Of a DNA stretch of 22,663 bases, positions 8,469-16,900 are shown in pieces. This stretch comes from Magnetococcales bacterium (GTDB taxonomy: Bacteria; Pseudomonadota; Magnetococcia; Magnetococcales; Magnetaquicoccaceae). The notes below the pieces were generated by a model that did not search any database, was not told the DNA's origin, and worked only from the letters and a program-made list of their open reading frames with translations. Made by a program: the position numbers and the translations under genes. Position 1 is the first letter of the stretch; every line of letters begins with the position of its first letter. The DNA lies in the NCBI GenBank assembly GCA_015229095.1, contig JADGCE010000025.1, forward strand, positions 1-22,663, in the 5' to 3' direction.

Positions 8469-8483
8469 TTGACAAAATGTCAA
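8469..8483. promoter_or_regulatory. Perfect 15-bp palindrome between hflX and the groESL promoter
   Basis: TTGACA-AAA-TGTCAA is a perfect 6-bp inverted repeat 29 bp past the hflX stop and about 60 bp upstream of the groESL -35 box. The stem is too short and the flanks too AT-rich for an intrinsic terminator, so an operator-like site for a dimeric regulator is more likely. I cannot name the regulator. TTGACA here also looks like a -35 box, but no -10 lies at the right distance. Confidence 0.35.
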
Positions 8484-8544
8484 CAATAAAAATGCGATAG
8501 AGCCCCACCTTCCCGGCATGGGGAAAAAAAAGCAGGGAAGCCTC

Positions 8545-8572
8545 TTGACAGAAACGAAATTCAGCCTACATT
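8545..8572 (+). promoter_or_regulatory. groESL promoter (sigma70-like)
   Basis: A perfect -35 box TTGACA (8545-8550) is followed after 16 bp by TACATT (8567-8572), which matches the -10 consensus at four of six positions. The -10 overlaps the first two bases of the CIRCE operator, so repressor binding would block RNA polymerase. A heat-shock sigma reading (CTTGAC and CCTACAT) is also possible because the sequences overlap. Confidence 0.65.
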
Positions 8573-8597
8573 AGCACTCGCAGCGGGTTGCTGCTAA
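8571..8597. promoter_or_regulatory. CIRCE operator (HrcA binding site), right arm degenerate
   Basis: The left arm TTAGCACTC (8571-8579) is a perfect match to the CIRCE consensus. After the standard 9-base spacer comes TGCTGCTAA (8589-8597), which keeps the last six bases of the consensus right arm GAGTGCTAA and differs in the first three. Position directly over the promoter start region of groESL is the classical one. HrcA represses chaperonin genes through this element until heat stress. hrcA itself is not in the window. Confidence 0.85.
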
Positions 8598-8674
8598 AAA
8601 GGGTGGGGTGCCCGGTCGGGGTGTCCCGCCCGGAGCGTCTATTATTCAGGTCCGGAAGAGGTAAAAGGGAAAAC

Positions 8675-8968
8675 ATGAAAACGAAAATTCGTCCATTGCA
8701 CGATCGGGTTGTTGTGAAGCGGAGTTCCGAGGAAGAGAAGACCGCGTCCGGGATTATCATCCCCGACACAGCCAAAGAGAAGCCGATCCAAGGCGAGGTG
8801 TTGGCTGTGGGCAAGGGTGCCATCATCGAGGAAGGCAAAGTGCGGCCCATGGATGTCAAGGTGGGTGATGTGGTGCTGTTCGCCAAGTATGCGGGCACGG
8901 AAGTCAAGATTGATGGTGAGGATCTGCTCATCATGCGCGAGACAGATATCATGGGTGTCCTCAAGTAG
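8675..8968 (+). CDS. groES: Co-chaperonin GroES (Hsp10)
   Basis: This 97-residue protein is the lid of the GroEL folding chamber. It shows the family opening (KIRPLHDRVVVKR), the mobile loop segment around EEEKTASGIIIPDTAKEKP that contacts GroEL, the GEVLAVGKG strand, and the closing DLLIMRETDIMGVL. I start at ATG 8675, with a purine-rich ribosome site (AAAAGGGA) just upstream; the longer in-frame opening at 8588 would begin inside CIRCE. Standard length for GroES. It is followed by groEL after a 126-bp spacer in which I see no promoter or terminator, so the two genes are probably one transcript from the CIRCE-controlled promoter. Confidence 0.97.
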   Translation: MKTKIRPLHDRVVVKRSSEEEKTASGIIIPDTAKEKPIQGEVLAVGKGAIIEEGKVRPMDVKVGDVVLFAKYAGTEVKIDGEDLLIMRETDIMGVLK

Positions 8969-9094
8969 CTTTCGGTCACTGTGGGTGCAGGCCGGTCTGA
9001 AAACCGCGCCGCACGACAGCAGGCCGAATGCTGCGTCAAGGGGTGCGCATTGGCAGGATGACAACTTTCTAATCGATAAAAAGGTGTAATAAAG

Positions 9095-10756
9095 ATGGCA
9101 GCGAAAGAGGTAAAATTTGGCGAAATCGCCCGTGGCAAAATGCTGGTTGGGGTCAACATCCTGGCCAACGCAGTCAAGGTGACCCTGGGCCCCAAGGGGC
9201 GCAATGTGGTGCTGGACAAATCCTGGGGCGCGCCCCGGGTCACCAAGGATGGCGTCAGCGTTGCCAAGGAGATCGAACTGGAAGACAAGTTTGAAAACAT
9301 GGGGGCGCAAATGCTGAAAGAGGTCGCCTCCCGGACCTCCGACGAAGCAGGAGACGGCACCACCACGGCCACGGTATTGGCCCAGGCCATGATCCGCGAA
9401 GGGATGAAGGCGGTGGCGGCGGGCATGAACCCCATGGATCTGAAACGGGGTATGGATGCGGCGGTCGATGCCGTGGTGGCCGATCTGAAAAAGCATTCCA
9501 AAGAGGTCACCAACTCCGAAGAGGTGTGCCAGGTGGGCACCATCTCCTCCAACAACGACCTGGAAGTCGGCAAAATGATCGCCGAAGCCATGGACAAGGT
9601 GGGCAAGGAAGGGGTGATCACCGTCGAGGAGAACAAAGGGCTGGAGACCACCCTGGAGGTGGTGGAGGGGATGCAGTTTGATCGGGGCTATCTCTCCCCC
9701 TATTTTGTCACCAACGCCGAAAAAATGTTGGTGGAGATGGATGATCCCCTGATTCTTCTGGTGGAGAAAAAGGTCAGCAATCTGCAGCAGATCCTGCCCG
9801 TCCTGGAAGGGGTGGTGCAATCCTCCCGGCAGCTGCTGATCATCGCCGAGGATGTGGAAGGGGAGGCGCTGGCCACCTTGGTGGTCAACAAATTGCGAGG
9901 CGGCCTGCGGGTTGCGGCGGTGAAAGCGCCCGGTTTTGGGGATCGGCGCAAGGCCATGCTGGAGGATATCGCCATCCTGACCGGTGGTACGGTGGCTTCC
10001 GAAGATGTGGGCGTCAAGCTGGAAAATGTGACCCTGCAGATGCTGGGTACCGCCAAATCGGTGATCATCAGCAAGGAAGAGACCACGATCGTCAACGGTG
10101 CCGGTCAGACCGAGCATATCAAGGCCCGTGTCGGTCAGATCCGCGCCCAGATCGAAGAGACCACCTCCGACTATGATCGGGAAAAACTGCAAGAGCGGCT
10201 GGCCAAGCTGGCGGGCGGTGTTGCGGTGATCAAGGTGGGTGGCGGCAGCGAAGTCGAGGTGAAAGAGCGCAAGGATCGGGTGGACGATGCCCTGCATGCC
10301 ACCCGTGCGGCCGTGGAGGAGGGGATCGTCCCCGGTGGTGGGGTCGCCCTGTTGCGGGCCCGTGCCGTGCTGGACAATTTGACCGTCGCCAATGATGACC
10401 AGAAAGTGGGCGTCAACATTGTGCGCCGTTCTCTGGAAGAGCCGATCCGGGTGATCGCAGAAAATGCCGGCGCGGAAGGTTCCGTGGTGGTCAACAAAAT
10501 CCTGGAGAGCAGCACCCACAATTTCGGCTTTGATGCGGCCACCGAGAGCTATACCGATCTGGTGGCTCGTGGGGTGATCGATCCGGCCAAAGTGGTGCGT
10601 CATGCCCTGCAGTCGGCCTGTTCTGTGGCAGGTCTGATGATTACCACCGAGGCCATGGTGGCCGAACTGCCGAAAAAAGAGGCCGCTGGCGGTATGCCCG
10701 GCGGTGGCGGTGGCGGCATGGGCGGCATGGGCGGTATGGGCGGCATGGATATGTAA
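9095..10756 (+). CDS. groEL: Chaperonin GroEL (Hsp60)
   Basis: The 553-residue chaperonin assembles into two seven-membered rings and folds client proteins by ATP hydrolysis with GroES. Visible hallmarks include the VTLGPKGRNVVLD phosphate-binding region, the GDGTTTATVLAQ ATP-site motif with its catalytic Asp, the apical domain (EGMQFDRGYLSPYFVTN), the KAPGFGDRRKAMLEDIA segment, the VGGGSEVEVKERKDRVDDAL motif, and the flexible C-terminal Gly-Gly-Met repeat tail. AAGGTG lies 8 bases before the ATG. Gene length and all motifs are normal for a bacterial group I chaperonin. It is the last gene of the groESL operon and is followed by a strong terminator. The long antisense frame across it is a coding shadow. 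Confidence 0.98.
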   Translation: MAAKEVKFGEIARGKMLVGVNILANAVKVTLGPKGRNVVLDKSWGAPRVTKDGVSVAKEIELEDKFENMGAQMLKEVASRTSDEAGDGTTTATVLAQAMIREGMKAVAAGMNPMDLKRGMDAAVDAVVADLKKHSKEVTNSEEVCQVGTISSNNDLEVGKMIAEAMDKVGKEGVITVEENKGLETTLEVVEGMQFDRGYLSPYFVTNAEKMLVEMDDPLILLVEKKVSNLQQILPVLEGVVQSSRQLLIIAEDVEGEALATLVVNKLRGGLRVAAVKAPGFGDRRKAMLEDIAILTGGTVASEDVGVKLENVTLQMLGTAKSVIISKEETTIVNGAGQTEHIKARVGQIRAQIEETTSDYDREKLQERLAKLAGGVAVIKVGGGSEVEVKERKDRVDDALHATRAAVEEGIVPGGGVALLRARAVLDNLTVANDDQKVGVNIVRRSLEEPIRVIAENAGAEGSVVVNKILESSTHNFGFDAATESYTDLVARGVIDPAKVVRHALQSACSVAGLMITTEAMVAELPKKEAAGGMPGGGGGGMGGMGGMGGMDM

Positions 10757-10794
10757 ATCGCCACAACAGCGCACGCGCTTTTGTGTTGTACAAG

Positions 10795-10830
10795 AAACAC
10801 CTTGGGGTATCCCCCCAAGGTGTTTTTTTT
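10795..10830 (+). terminator. Intrinsic terminator of groESL
   Basis: A 13-bp stem (AAACACCTTGGGG at 10795-10807 with CCCCAAGGTGTTT at 10813-10825, loop TATCC) runs directly into a T tract ending at 10830. It lies 39 bp after the groEL stop. This is a textbook rho-independent terminator for the plus strand. Confidence 0.93.
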
Positions 10831-10860
10831 ATTCCCCCTTGAAAATGCCTTCCATTTTTG

Positions 10861-10889
10861 TTGACGACAATTAATCTGTTTGATACCAT
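10861..10889 (+). promoter_or_regulatory. Promoter of the patatin-like gene
   Basis: TTGACG (10861-10866) is separated by 17 bp from TACCAT (10884-10889), with TGA directly before the -10 forming an extended -10 (TGn). The intervening DNA is AT-rich. It sits between the groESL terminator and the ATG at 10938, leaving a leader of about 40 bases, so the patatin gene appears to have its own promoter. Confidence 0.55.
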
Positions 10890-10937
10890 CCGTGCGGGTT
10901 TGTCGTTTTAGCTTTCAATAGAGGGGGATGGATTGCC

Positions 10938-13217
10938 ATGGCCAAAAATGGGGGAGAAGTGGTTGATGCTGCAACAGTTTTTGCAAAAGAAAAAGAGATA
11001 AGCGATCTGCACCTTGATGATAAACAGATCATCGGCCTGGGATTGTCCGGGGGTGGCATTCGCTCGGCATCCTTCAATCTGGGGTTGTTGCAGGCGCTGC
11101 ATGTCAGTGGTTTGATGGATAAAATTCATTATTTATCCACGGTATCCGGTGGCGGTTATATCGGGGCGGCCTATTCCTGGTTCAAACACCGGGATGGGCG
11201 TCAAGGGTTTCCCTTCACCTTGCCCGATGCGTTACCACAGGATCCCAAACGGCTTCGCATCGACAGCATGCGGGGGCGTGGCGACTTTTTGGCCCCGACC
11301 GTCGGATTGAATGCGTGGGCTTTGTCTGCTGCCTGGCTCCGGGGGATATTGGCCAATCTGGCGGTGGTGTTGCCGGCGATATTCCTCATATTCTATAGCG
11401 TGGCCACCCTCGGCAACCAACTGCACACTGCGTGGTCCTCTCCCGCACCCTCCTCAAATTTGCAATACGTGGAACAGGCCGTGCAGTGGCTGGAATCCCT
11501 CGCACGCTTCCCAACCTGCGGTACTCCCTGCAGCCTCGTGACACTGGACGCAGCGGATCACCTTGTGGCCTGCAAAGGGTCGCCTTGCCCCCCTGCAGCC
11601 CCTCCCGACAACAGGCCGCACTATGGTGCCGACTATGTGTTGCTGTTTGGGATGGCTCTGGGGGCGTTGTTTATAGTGAACGCCTTCCTGTACGCCCTGC
11701 TGTCGCACCTGAAATGGTCAGTAACCGTGCGGCGTTGGACACAAATAGGCTCCGGTCGCCTGTTGTGGTGGAGCTTGATCTGCCTGTTGGTGGGCAGTTT
11801 GCCGTTGGCGGATCGCGTGATCGTCCACTGGACCGCACAGGCCAATATGGCGGCCCTGCTCGGTATCGCAACGACGGCCGCCGGATGGTTCACCCGCAAA
11901 AAATCCAATGAAGGGCAGGGTTGGCGATCCCTCGCCATCGGCATCGGTCTGGCTGTATTCTCCTATCTCATCCTGGTCTATTGCTACCGCGCTTTTCAAT
12001 GGATGGAACAGCAGGATGCATTTGTGTTCATCCTCTTCGTCAGCCTCTTTCTTTTTCTGGCGGTCGGTCTGTGCGCCGATGTCAACCGCATCTCCATGCA
12101 TCGTTTTTACCGCGACCGTCTCCGCGAAGCCTTCTTGCCCTGTTGCACCGACACAGCGGATGCGTGCAAGGCGCTCGAAAAACAATCCGATCTCTTCGGA
12201 ATCGCTGAACTGGCCAACCAGCGGCCCTACCATATCGTCAACACCACGATGACCACCCTCACCTCCAAAAAACCGAAATTGGCCGGGCGCGGGGGGGAAA
12301 ATTTTGTCTTTTCACCCCTGTTTTGCGGCTCCCAGGCGACAGGGTTCCGGCCAACCAGGGAGTTTGCAGACAAACAATTTTCCCTGCTGACCGCCTTCAC
12401 CATTTCCGGGGCTGCTGTTGACCCCAACAGCGGCGTTACCCATTTTGGTCCCCTGGCCTTTCTCATGACCCTGTTGAACGCGCGCCTGGGATATTGGTGT
12501 GTCAACCCGAAAAACGAGGCACAGACGGAATCGCGACCCCGCTGGCTGGCCTACATATGGCGCGAAATGTTGCAGAGCCGATTGGACGAAGAGCAGGCGC
12601 ATCTCCATCTGGCCGATGGTGGCCATTTTGAAAATCTGGCGGCCTACGAGCTGATCCACCGGCGTTGTGACCTGATCATTATTGGCGACGCCGGGGCGGA
12701 CAAGGACAATACGTTTGACACCCTGGGCAACCTGGTGGAGAAGGTGCGGGTTGATTTTGGCACGGAAATCACCATCAATACCAAGCCCATGGAGCCAAAA
12801 GACAAGGAGAAGGACAAGCTCTGCGAAGAACCCTACCTGATAGGCACGATCCGCTATCCAAAGATAGATGATAAAAATACGGAAAAAATGGGGATTCTTA
12901 TCTATGTCAACACCTGTCTGTTTCCAGATCTCCCCGCCTGTGTCATGACCTATCAACGCATGAACAAGGATTTTCCTGAACAGACCACCGCCGACCAGTT
13001 TTTTGATGAGGCCCAGTTTGAGGCCTATCGGGAGTTGGGATTCCGGGCCGGCCTGCGCATGGCAGGGGCCCTGCTGGGACACGTTGTCAACAAAAGCCTG
13101 CCCGACTCTTTGCAGCAGGATAAGGATCACGAGGATCGCTATCGGGAGCTATTGGACAGCCTCAATGATCTGGTTGGCAAGGTGGCAACTGTCAAAAAAT
13201 ATCTTGGCGTGGCTTAA
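10938..13217 (+). CDS. Patatin-like phospholipase with internal membrane domain
   Basis: This 759-residue predicted serine acyl hydrolase belongs to the patatin/cPLA2 superfamily, which hydrolyses acyl esters of phospholipids. The oxyanion-hole loop SGGGIRS starts at S37, the nucleophile elbow is TVSGGG with S70, and the catalytic aspartate is D560 in DGGHFENLAAYEL. Between serine and aspartate lie about six hydrophobic segments (roughly 136-160, 233-258, 273-295, 304-320, 329-352, 360-382; the fourth is weak). An even number keeps both catalytic residues on the cytoplasmic side. The loop between the first two segments, predicted periplasmic, carries C194, C198, C212 and C217. No signal peptide is seen. 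GAGGGGG lies 10 bases before the ATG. The gene stands alone between a terminator and a palindrome. Substrate and role are unknown. Confidence 0.82.
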   Translation: MAKNGGEVVDAATVFAKEKEISDLHLDDKQIIGLGLSGGGIRSASFNLGLLQALHVSGLMDKIHYLSTVSGGGYIGAAYSWFKHRDGRQGFPFTLPDALPQDPKRLRIDSMRGRGDFLAPTVGLNAWALSAAWLRGILANLAVVLPAIFLIFYSVATLGNQLHTAWSSPAPSSNLQYVEQAVQWLESLARFPTCGTPCSLVTLDAADHLVACKGSPCPPAAPPDNRPHYGADYVLLFGMALGALFIVNAFLYALLSHLKWSVTVRRWTQIGSGRLLWWSLICLLVGSLPLADRVIVHWTAQANMAALLGIATTAAGWFTRKKSNEGQGWRSLAIGIGLAVFSYLILVYCYRAFQWMEQQDAFVFILFVSLFLFLAVGLCADVNRISMHRFYRDRLREAFLPCCTDTADACKALEKQSDLFGIAELANQRPYHIVNTTMTTLTSKKPKLAGRGGENFVFSPLFCGSQATGFRPTREFADKQFSLLTAFTISGAAVDPNSGVTHFGPLAFLMTLLNARLGYWCVNPKNEAQTESRPRWLAYIWREMLQSRLDEEQAHLHLADGGHFENLAAYELIHRRCDLIIIGDAGADKDNTFDTLGNLVEKVRVDFGTEITINTKPMEPKDKEKDKLCEEPYLIGTIRYPKIDDKNTEKMGILIYVNTCLFPDLPACVMTYQRMNKDFPEQTTADQFFDEAQFEAYRELGFRAGLRMAGALLGHVVNKSLPDSLQQDKDHEDRYRELLDSLNDLVGKVATVKKYLGVA

Positions 13218-13259
13218 AGCCCGTTGACATTCTGATCCGTGCCGATGGAAAACAATCAG

Positions 13260-13296
13260 GGAGGTTCAGGAGGGGATTATCCCCTCCTGAACCTCC
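13260..13296. repeat. Perfect 37-bp palindrome (REP-like element)
   Basis: The arms GGAGGTTCAGGAGGGGAT and ATCCCCTCCTGAACCTCC are perfectly complementary over 18 bp around a single central T. In RNA this gives a very stable hairpin with a small loop. It begins 42 bp after the patatin stop, but no T tract follows on either strand, so it is not a standard intrinsic terminator, although it may stabilise the 3' end or attenuate transcription. Its core GGGGATTATCCCC recurs in the element at the right edge of the window, which suggests a dispersed repeat family. Confidence 0.85.
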
Positions 13297-13338
13297 AGCA
13301 TTCCCTAATCCTTTTTGAATGCGATGCCCCTGCCTGAC

Positions 13339-13368
13339 TTGCCTGGAGCTCTCCTCTCGCTGTAGACT
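13339..13368 (+). promoter_or_regulatory. Weak promoter candidate for the mechanosensitive channel gene
   Basis: TTGCCT (13339-13344) and TAGACT (13363-13368) each match sigma70 consensus at four of six positions, with 18 bp between them, about 60 bp upstream of the channel ATG. The match is modest and could be chance. Confidence 0.25.
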
Positions 13369-13429
13369 GCCCTTCCATTGTTATCGCAAGAACCATCCCC
13401 CTCAAAAAACTGCCGCGCGGAAATCGATC

Positions 13430-16400
13430 ATGTCTCTTTTGCACCCCCTGTTGTTCCTGGTTGCCTGGTGGTGGATGATGCCGGCGGCGCAGGGGGTACC
13501 AGCTCCCAGCGTGGCCCCTCTCCCCGTTGCCCCGCAGGCCGCTGCCGCCGCCCCCGTTGCCCCTTCCTCCTCCCTGGCCACTCTGTGGGAAACCACCCTG
13601 CCGACCCCGGCCATGCTCCGCGCCCTGCTGGAAACGGTGACGGCGGAGCTGAACGGGATTCCGAAAGAGAGCAAAGAGGAGGGGGTGGAGCAGCACCGTG
13701 CCCTGCTGCAAAAACGTCTCGCCCTGCTGCAAGAATTTTTGGAAACGGTGGAACGGTTGCAAACCCTGCATGCGGCCCGCAACAGTGGGCATGCCCAGGA
13801 AGAGGCGTTGAAAAAAAACCTGGCGCAACAGCTCCAGCAACCGCCGCCCAAAGTGCCGGAACGCCCCACCCCGGAAGCCTTCAAACAGGTGCAGGATGCC
13901 CTGGAACAGGCCAGTCAGGCGGTGGAAGCCCTGACCGCCCAGGCCAAGGAGCGGCAACTGCTGCTGAGCCAGATCCCGGCAAAAATAGTGGCCAGCAAGG
14001 AACGGCTCCAGCATGCCCAGGTCGGTCATCAGCAGTTCCAGGAGCTGGCCAACAAGGCGGAAAATCCCAAAAAACGGCTGTTGAGCCTGCAGGCCGACAA
14101 TGCCCACATCGAGGCGCAACTCGCCCAGGTGCAGGGGATGCGCTGGGAGGCGGAGCAGGAGGGTGCCATGGGCAGCGTCGCGGTGCAGGACAAACAGCTG
14201 GAGATCGCCCAGGCCAGACGGCAATACCAGCAAAAGGCCTTCACTCTCTATCAGGAAGCACTCAACAATCAGCAGACGGAGGTGGCCAACGTCCGTCAGG
14301 AGGAGTTGCAGCGCAAGGAGCGTACCGCCCAGCAAGCCACCAGTCCGGAGCAAAAATTTTTGACGGCCCAGGAGTTGGAAATTGCCCGTTTGAAAAAAAA
14401 CAGTGCCGATCTCAACAAGCTGCACACCGAACTGATGAGCGCGGCTTCCGAGCAGGAGCATCTGTTGCAGGATGAAAAAGAGGAGTTGAAAAGTCTGGAG
14501 GCCCTGGCCAAACAGTTTGGTACCCAGGGTTTGGCCGCAGACATTCTCAAGGATAATTTCAACCGCCTGGGTCGCCGTCGCTGGGAACTGCGGGAGGCGC
14601 CCCACCCGGAGCTGTTGGCACAACTGACCGCACTGCAACCCCGCCTGTTCGTCATGGATGCTGCCCTGGCCGAGTTGAACGCCTCCTGGAACACCGAGAC
14701 GCTGGAGATCCAAAACCAGCTGCCCGCCGAGCAGAGAGAGCCTTTTGCCCAACAGGCCACCGCATTGCGCAACAACTATCGCCAATTATTGAACGAAGAG
14801 AAGCGTTTGCTGTTTGCACTGCAAGCCGGTGGGCAGCGGCTGCAACTTCTCACCCTGGAACGCACCGCCACGTTGAACGCCATGGAGGGTTTTTTGCTGG
14901 CGCGCATCTTCTGGATCCAGGACTCCCCTCCCCTGGGCATGGCCGTGCTGCGACAACTCTTGCACGAACTCTTTGCCACGGCGCGGCATGACTCTTTGCT
15001 CAATGTCTGGCGGCAGACGGTGGCCCCGGCGCAGCTCTCCGCCCTGCGGGAGGCCCTGGGCAGCCCGACCGCCTTGTCGGTGGCCTTTGTGCTTTTTTTC
15101 GTGCTGGCCCCGGCCCTGTTATGGCTGCATGGCCGTCTGCGCCGCTTGCAGGCGCAGGACAACCGCCTCGCCAAGGGGGAACAGCAACCGCCGCAGCCTG
15201 TGCGACCGGAAACGGTCGGGGTGGCCCTGCTGATCCCCACACTGGGGCCTCTCTATGTATTGGTGTTACTCTTTGCCGGCCATCTCCTCGCCTTTCCTGC
15301 CACCCCGCTGACCCCTGTTTTGCAGCAGGGGGCGTTGGCGCTGGCGGCCTTCTGGTTTTTGTGGGTGGCCAATGGCCAATGGTTGGCCAGCAACGGCTGG
15401 CTGACGCGGCTGTTGCGCCTGCCCCCGGATGTCAGCCAAAGTCTGGCGGGCTCGATTGAGATCAGCCTGTGGGCCTATTTGATCTTTTTGCCCGCCTGGT
15501 TTCTCTTTCGCGCCCCCCCTTTTCACTATGAGGCGTTGCCTCGCCTGGGTTATACCCTGTTTGAGTGTGCCGCCGCCTTTGCCCTCTACCGGCTGATTCA
15601 TCCCGATGCGCCGCTGCCCCGGCACGCCTTTGCCCAGCCCCCGGCTGACCGCGCATCGGCCTCTGCGCCCCCCGGCAAGCCGCCGCCCCCCACCTGGTTC
15701 AACCGGCACTGGCGATCCATCAGCCGTTTGCTGACCCTGTTCATGGCGGGTGTGGTGCTGCTGGATATGGGGGGTTACCGTTTTGGGGCCGACTGGCTGG
15801 CCTACAACGGCATGCGCACGGTTCTCACCTTTTTTCTGCTGATCGGTCTCTATCGACTGCTCTCCTCCACCGTGGAGCGGTTGATTCGCCGCCGTCGCCG
15901 TTCGCCTACCGTTCTGGCGCCCGGTACGCGGGAGACCCTGACCCGCAACCAAATTGCCAGACAGATCACTGCCTCCCTGCGCGTGCTGTTCATCCTGGTG
16001 GGGCTGGTGCTGGTGAGCGGTTATTGGGGCATCCACGAACAGACCTTGCAGGCCCTCAAGGGTTGGACCATCTACAGCACCACCGGCAATGATGGCCAGT
16101 TGTTGATGGTGACCCTGGTGGATTTCATCCAATTTTTTATGACGTTGTGGATCGTCGTCTGGGTGGTGAAACATTTGCCCCGTCTCTACGAACTGCTGCT
16201 CTTTTCCCATTGGTCGCTGGATGCCGGTTCCCGCTATGCGGTGTTGACCATTTCCCGCTATTTGATTTTTATCATCGGCCTTTTGTCTGCTCTCAACGCG
16301 CTGCATCTGGACATTGCCAAGATCGGCTGGCTGGTGGCGGCCATCAGCGTCGGGATCGGTTTTGGTTTGCAGGAGATTGTGGCCAATTTTGTCAGCGGCA

Positions 16401-16894
16401 TTATTCTGTTGCTGGAGCGACCGGTGCGGGTGGGGGATATGATCACCATCGGCAACAGCATCACCGGCCGCATCACCCGGATCAACATTCGCGCCACCAC
16501 GGTGCTGAACACCAATTATCAGGAGCAGTTGATTCCCAACCGGGATTTGATCACCAAGGAGGTGACCAACTGGACCCTGGCCAGTACCACGATCCGTATC
16601 GTCATCCCCATCGGCGTTGCTTATGGCAGTGATGTGGGCAAGGTCAAGGCTTTGTTGCTGGAGTTGGCCCATCAGCAGCCCGACATCATGCAGGATCCGC
16701 CGCCGGAGGTCTATTTTGTCAATCATGGGGCGAGTTCACTGGATTTTGAGCTGCGCCTTTTTCTCCCGGACCCTGCCCTCAACTGGATTGTCCGGGATCG
16801 GATCAACACCGGCATCAACCGGATTTTTGCAGAAGAGCAGATTGAAATTCCTTTTCCCCAGCAGGATATCCATATTCGCACCCTTCCGGGCTGA
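13430..16894 (+). CDS. mscK: Mechanosensitive channel, MscK/KefA type
   Basis: This 1154-residue inner-membrane channel opens under membrane tension and releases solutes on osmotic downshock. An N-terminal signal peptide (hydrophobic LLFLVAWWWMMP, Ala-Gln-Gly near 20-22) is followed by a Pro/Ala-rich stretch and a long Glu/Gln/Leu-rich coiled-coil periplasmic domain to about residue 500. Multiple transmembrane segments start near 545, interrupted by a Pro-rich loop near 740-760. The MscS core begins near 957, with the pore helix rich in Ala and Gly (AISVGIGFGLQEIVANFVSG), then LERPVRVGD and the beta domain motif QLIPNRDLITKEVTNW. The length is close to that of E. coli MscK. The start at 13430 is chosen because the signal peptide begins there, although the ribosome site (GGA, 8 bases away) is weak. 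Selectivity and K+ dependence cannot be inferred. Confidence 0.88.
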   Translation: MSLLHPLLFLVAWWWMMPAAQGVPAPSVAPLPVAPQAAAAAPVAPSSSLATLWETTLPTPAMLRALLETVTAELNGIPKESKEEGVEQHRALLQKRLALLQEFLETVERLQTLHAARNSGHAQEEALKKNLAQQLQQPPPKVPERPTPEAFKQVQDALEQASQAVEALTAQAKERQLLLSQIPAKIVASKERLQHAQVGHQQFQELANKAENPKKRLLSLQADNAHIEAQLAQVQGMRWEAEQEGAMGSVAVQDKQLEIAQARRQYQQKAFTLYQEALNNQQTEVANVRQEELQRKERTAQQATSPEQKFLTAQELEIARLKKNSADLNKLHTELMSAASEQEHLLQDEKEELKSLEALAKQFGTQGLAADILKDNFNRLGRRRWELREAPHPELLAQLTALQPRLFVMDAALAELNASWNTETLEIQNQLPAEQREPFAQQATALRNNYRQLLNEEKRLLFALQAGGQRLQLLTLERTATLNAMEGFLLARIFWIQDSPPLGMAVLRQLLHELFATARHDSLLNVWRQTVAPAQLSALREALGSPTALSVAFVLFFVLAPALLWLHGRLRRLQAQDNRLAKGEQQPPQPVRPETVGVALLIPTLGPLYVLVLLFAGHLLAFPATPLTPVLQQGALALAAFWFLWVANGQWLASNGWLTRLLRLPPDVSQSLAGSIEISLWAYLIFLPAWFLFRAPPFHYEALPRLGYTLFECAAAFALYRLIHPDAPLPRHAFAQPPADRASASAPPGKPPPPTWFNRHWRSISRLLTLFMAGVVLLDMGGYRFGADWLAYNGMRTVLTFFLLIGLYRLLSSTVERLIRRRRRSPTVLAPGTRETLTRNQIARQITASLRVLFILVGLVLVSGYWGIHEQTLQALKGWTIYSTTGNDGQLLMVTLVDFIQFFMTLWIVVWVVKHLPRLYELLLFSHWSLDAGSRYAVLTISRYLIFIIGLLSALNALHLDIAKIGWLVAAISVGIGFGLQEIVANFVSGIILLLERPVRVGDMITIGNSITGRITRINIRATTVLNTNYQEQLIPNRDLITKEVTNWTLASTTIRIVIPIGVAYGSDVGKVKALLLELAHQQPDIMQDPPPEVYFVNHGASSLDFELRLFLPDPALNWIVRDRINTGINRIFAEEQIEIPFPQQDIHIRTLPG

Positions 16895-16900
16895 AGGGCG

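Noticed and set aside
6991..8508. N-terminal extension of the GGDEF gene's open frame across hflX
   Set aside because: The extra 500 codons are the antisense of hflX and have no recognisable domain; a ribosome site and PAS domain support the start at 6990.
8503..8530. CCCCA...TGGGG stem followed by a homopolymer run downstream of hflX as a terminator
   Set aside because: The run after the stem is A on the plus strand, the stem is only 5 bp and the loop long, so it does not fit an intrinsic terminator of hflX.
8642..10774. 710-codon minus-strand open frame opposite groESL
   Set aside because: Low-complexity His/Gly/Gln translation exactly antisense to groES and groEL; a shadow.
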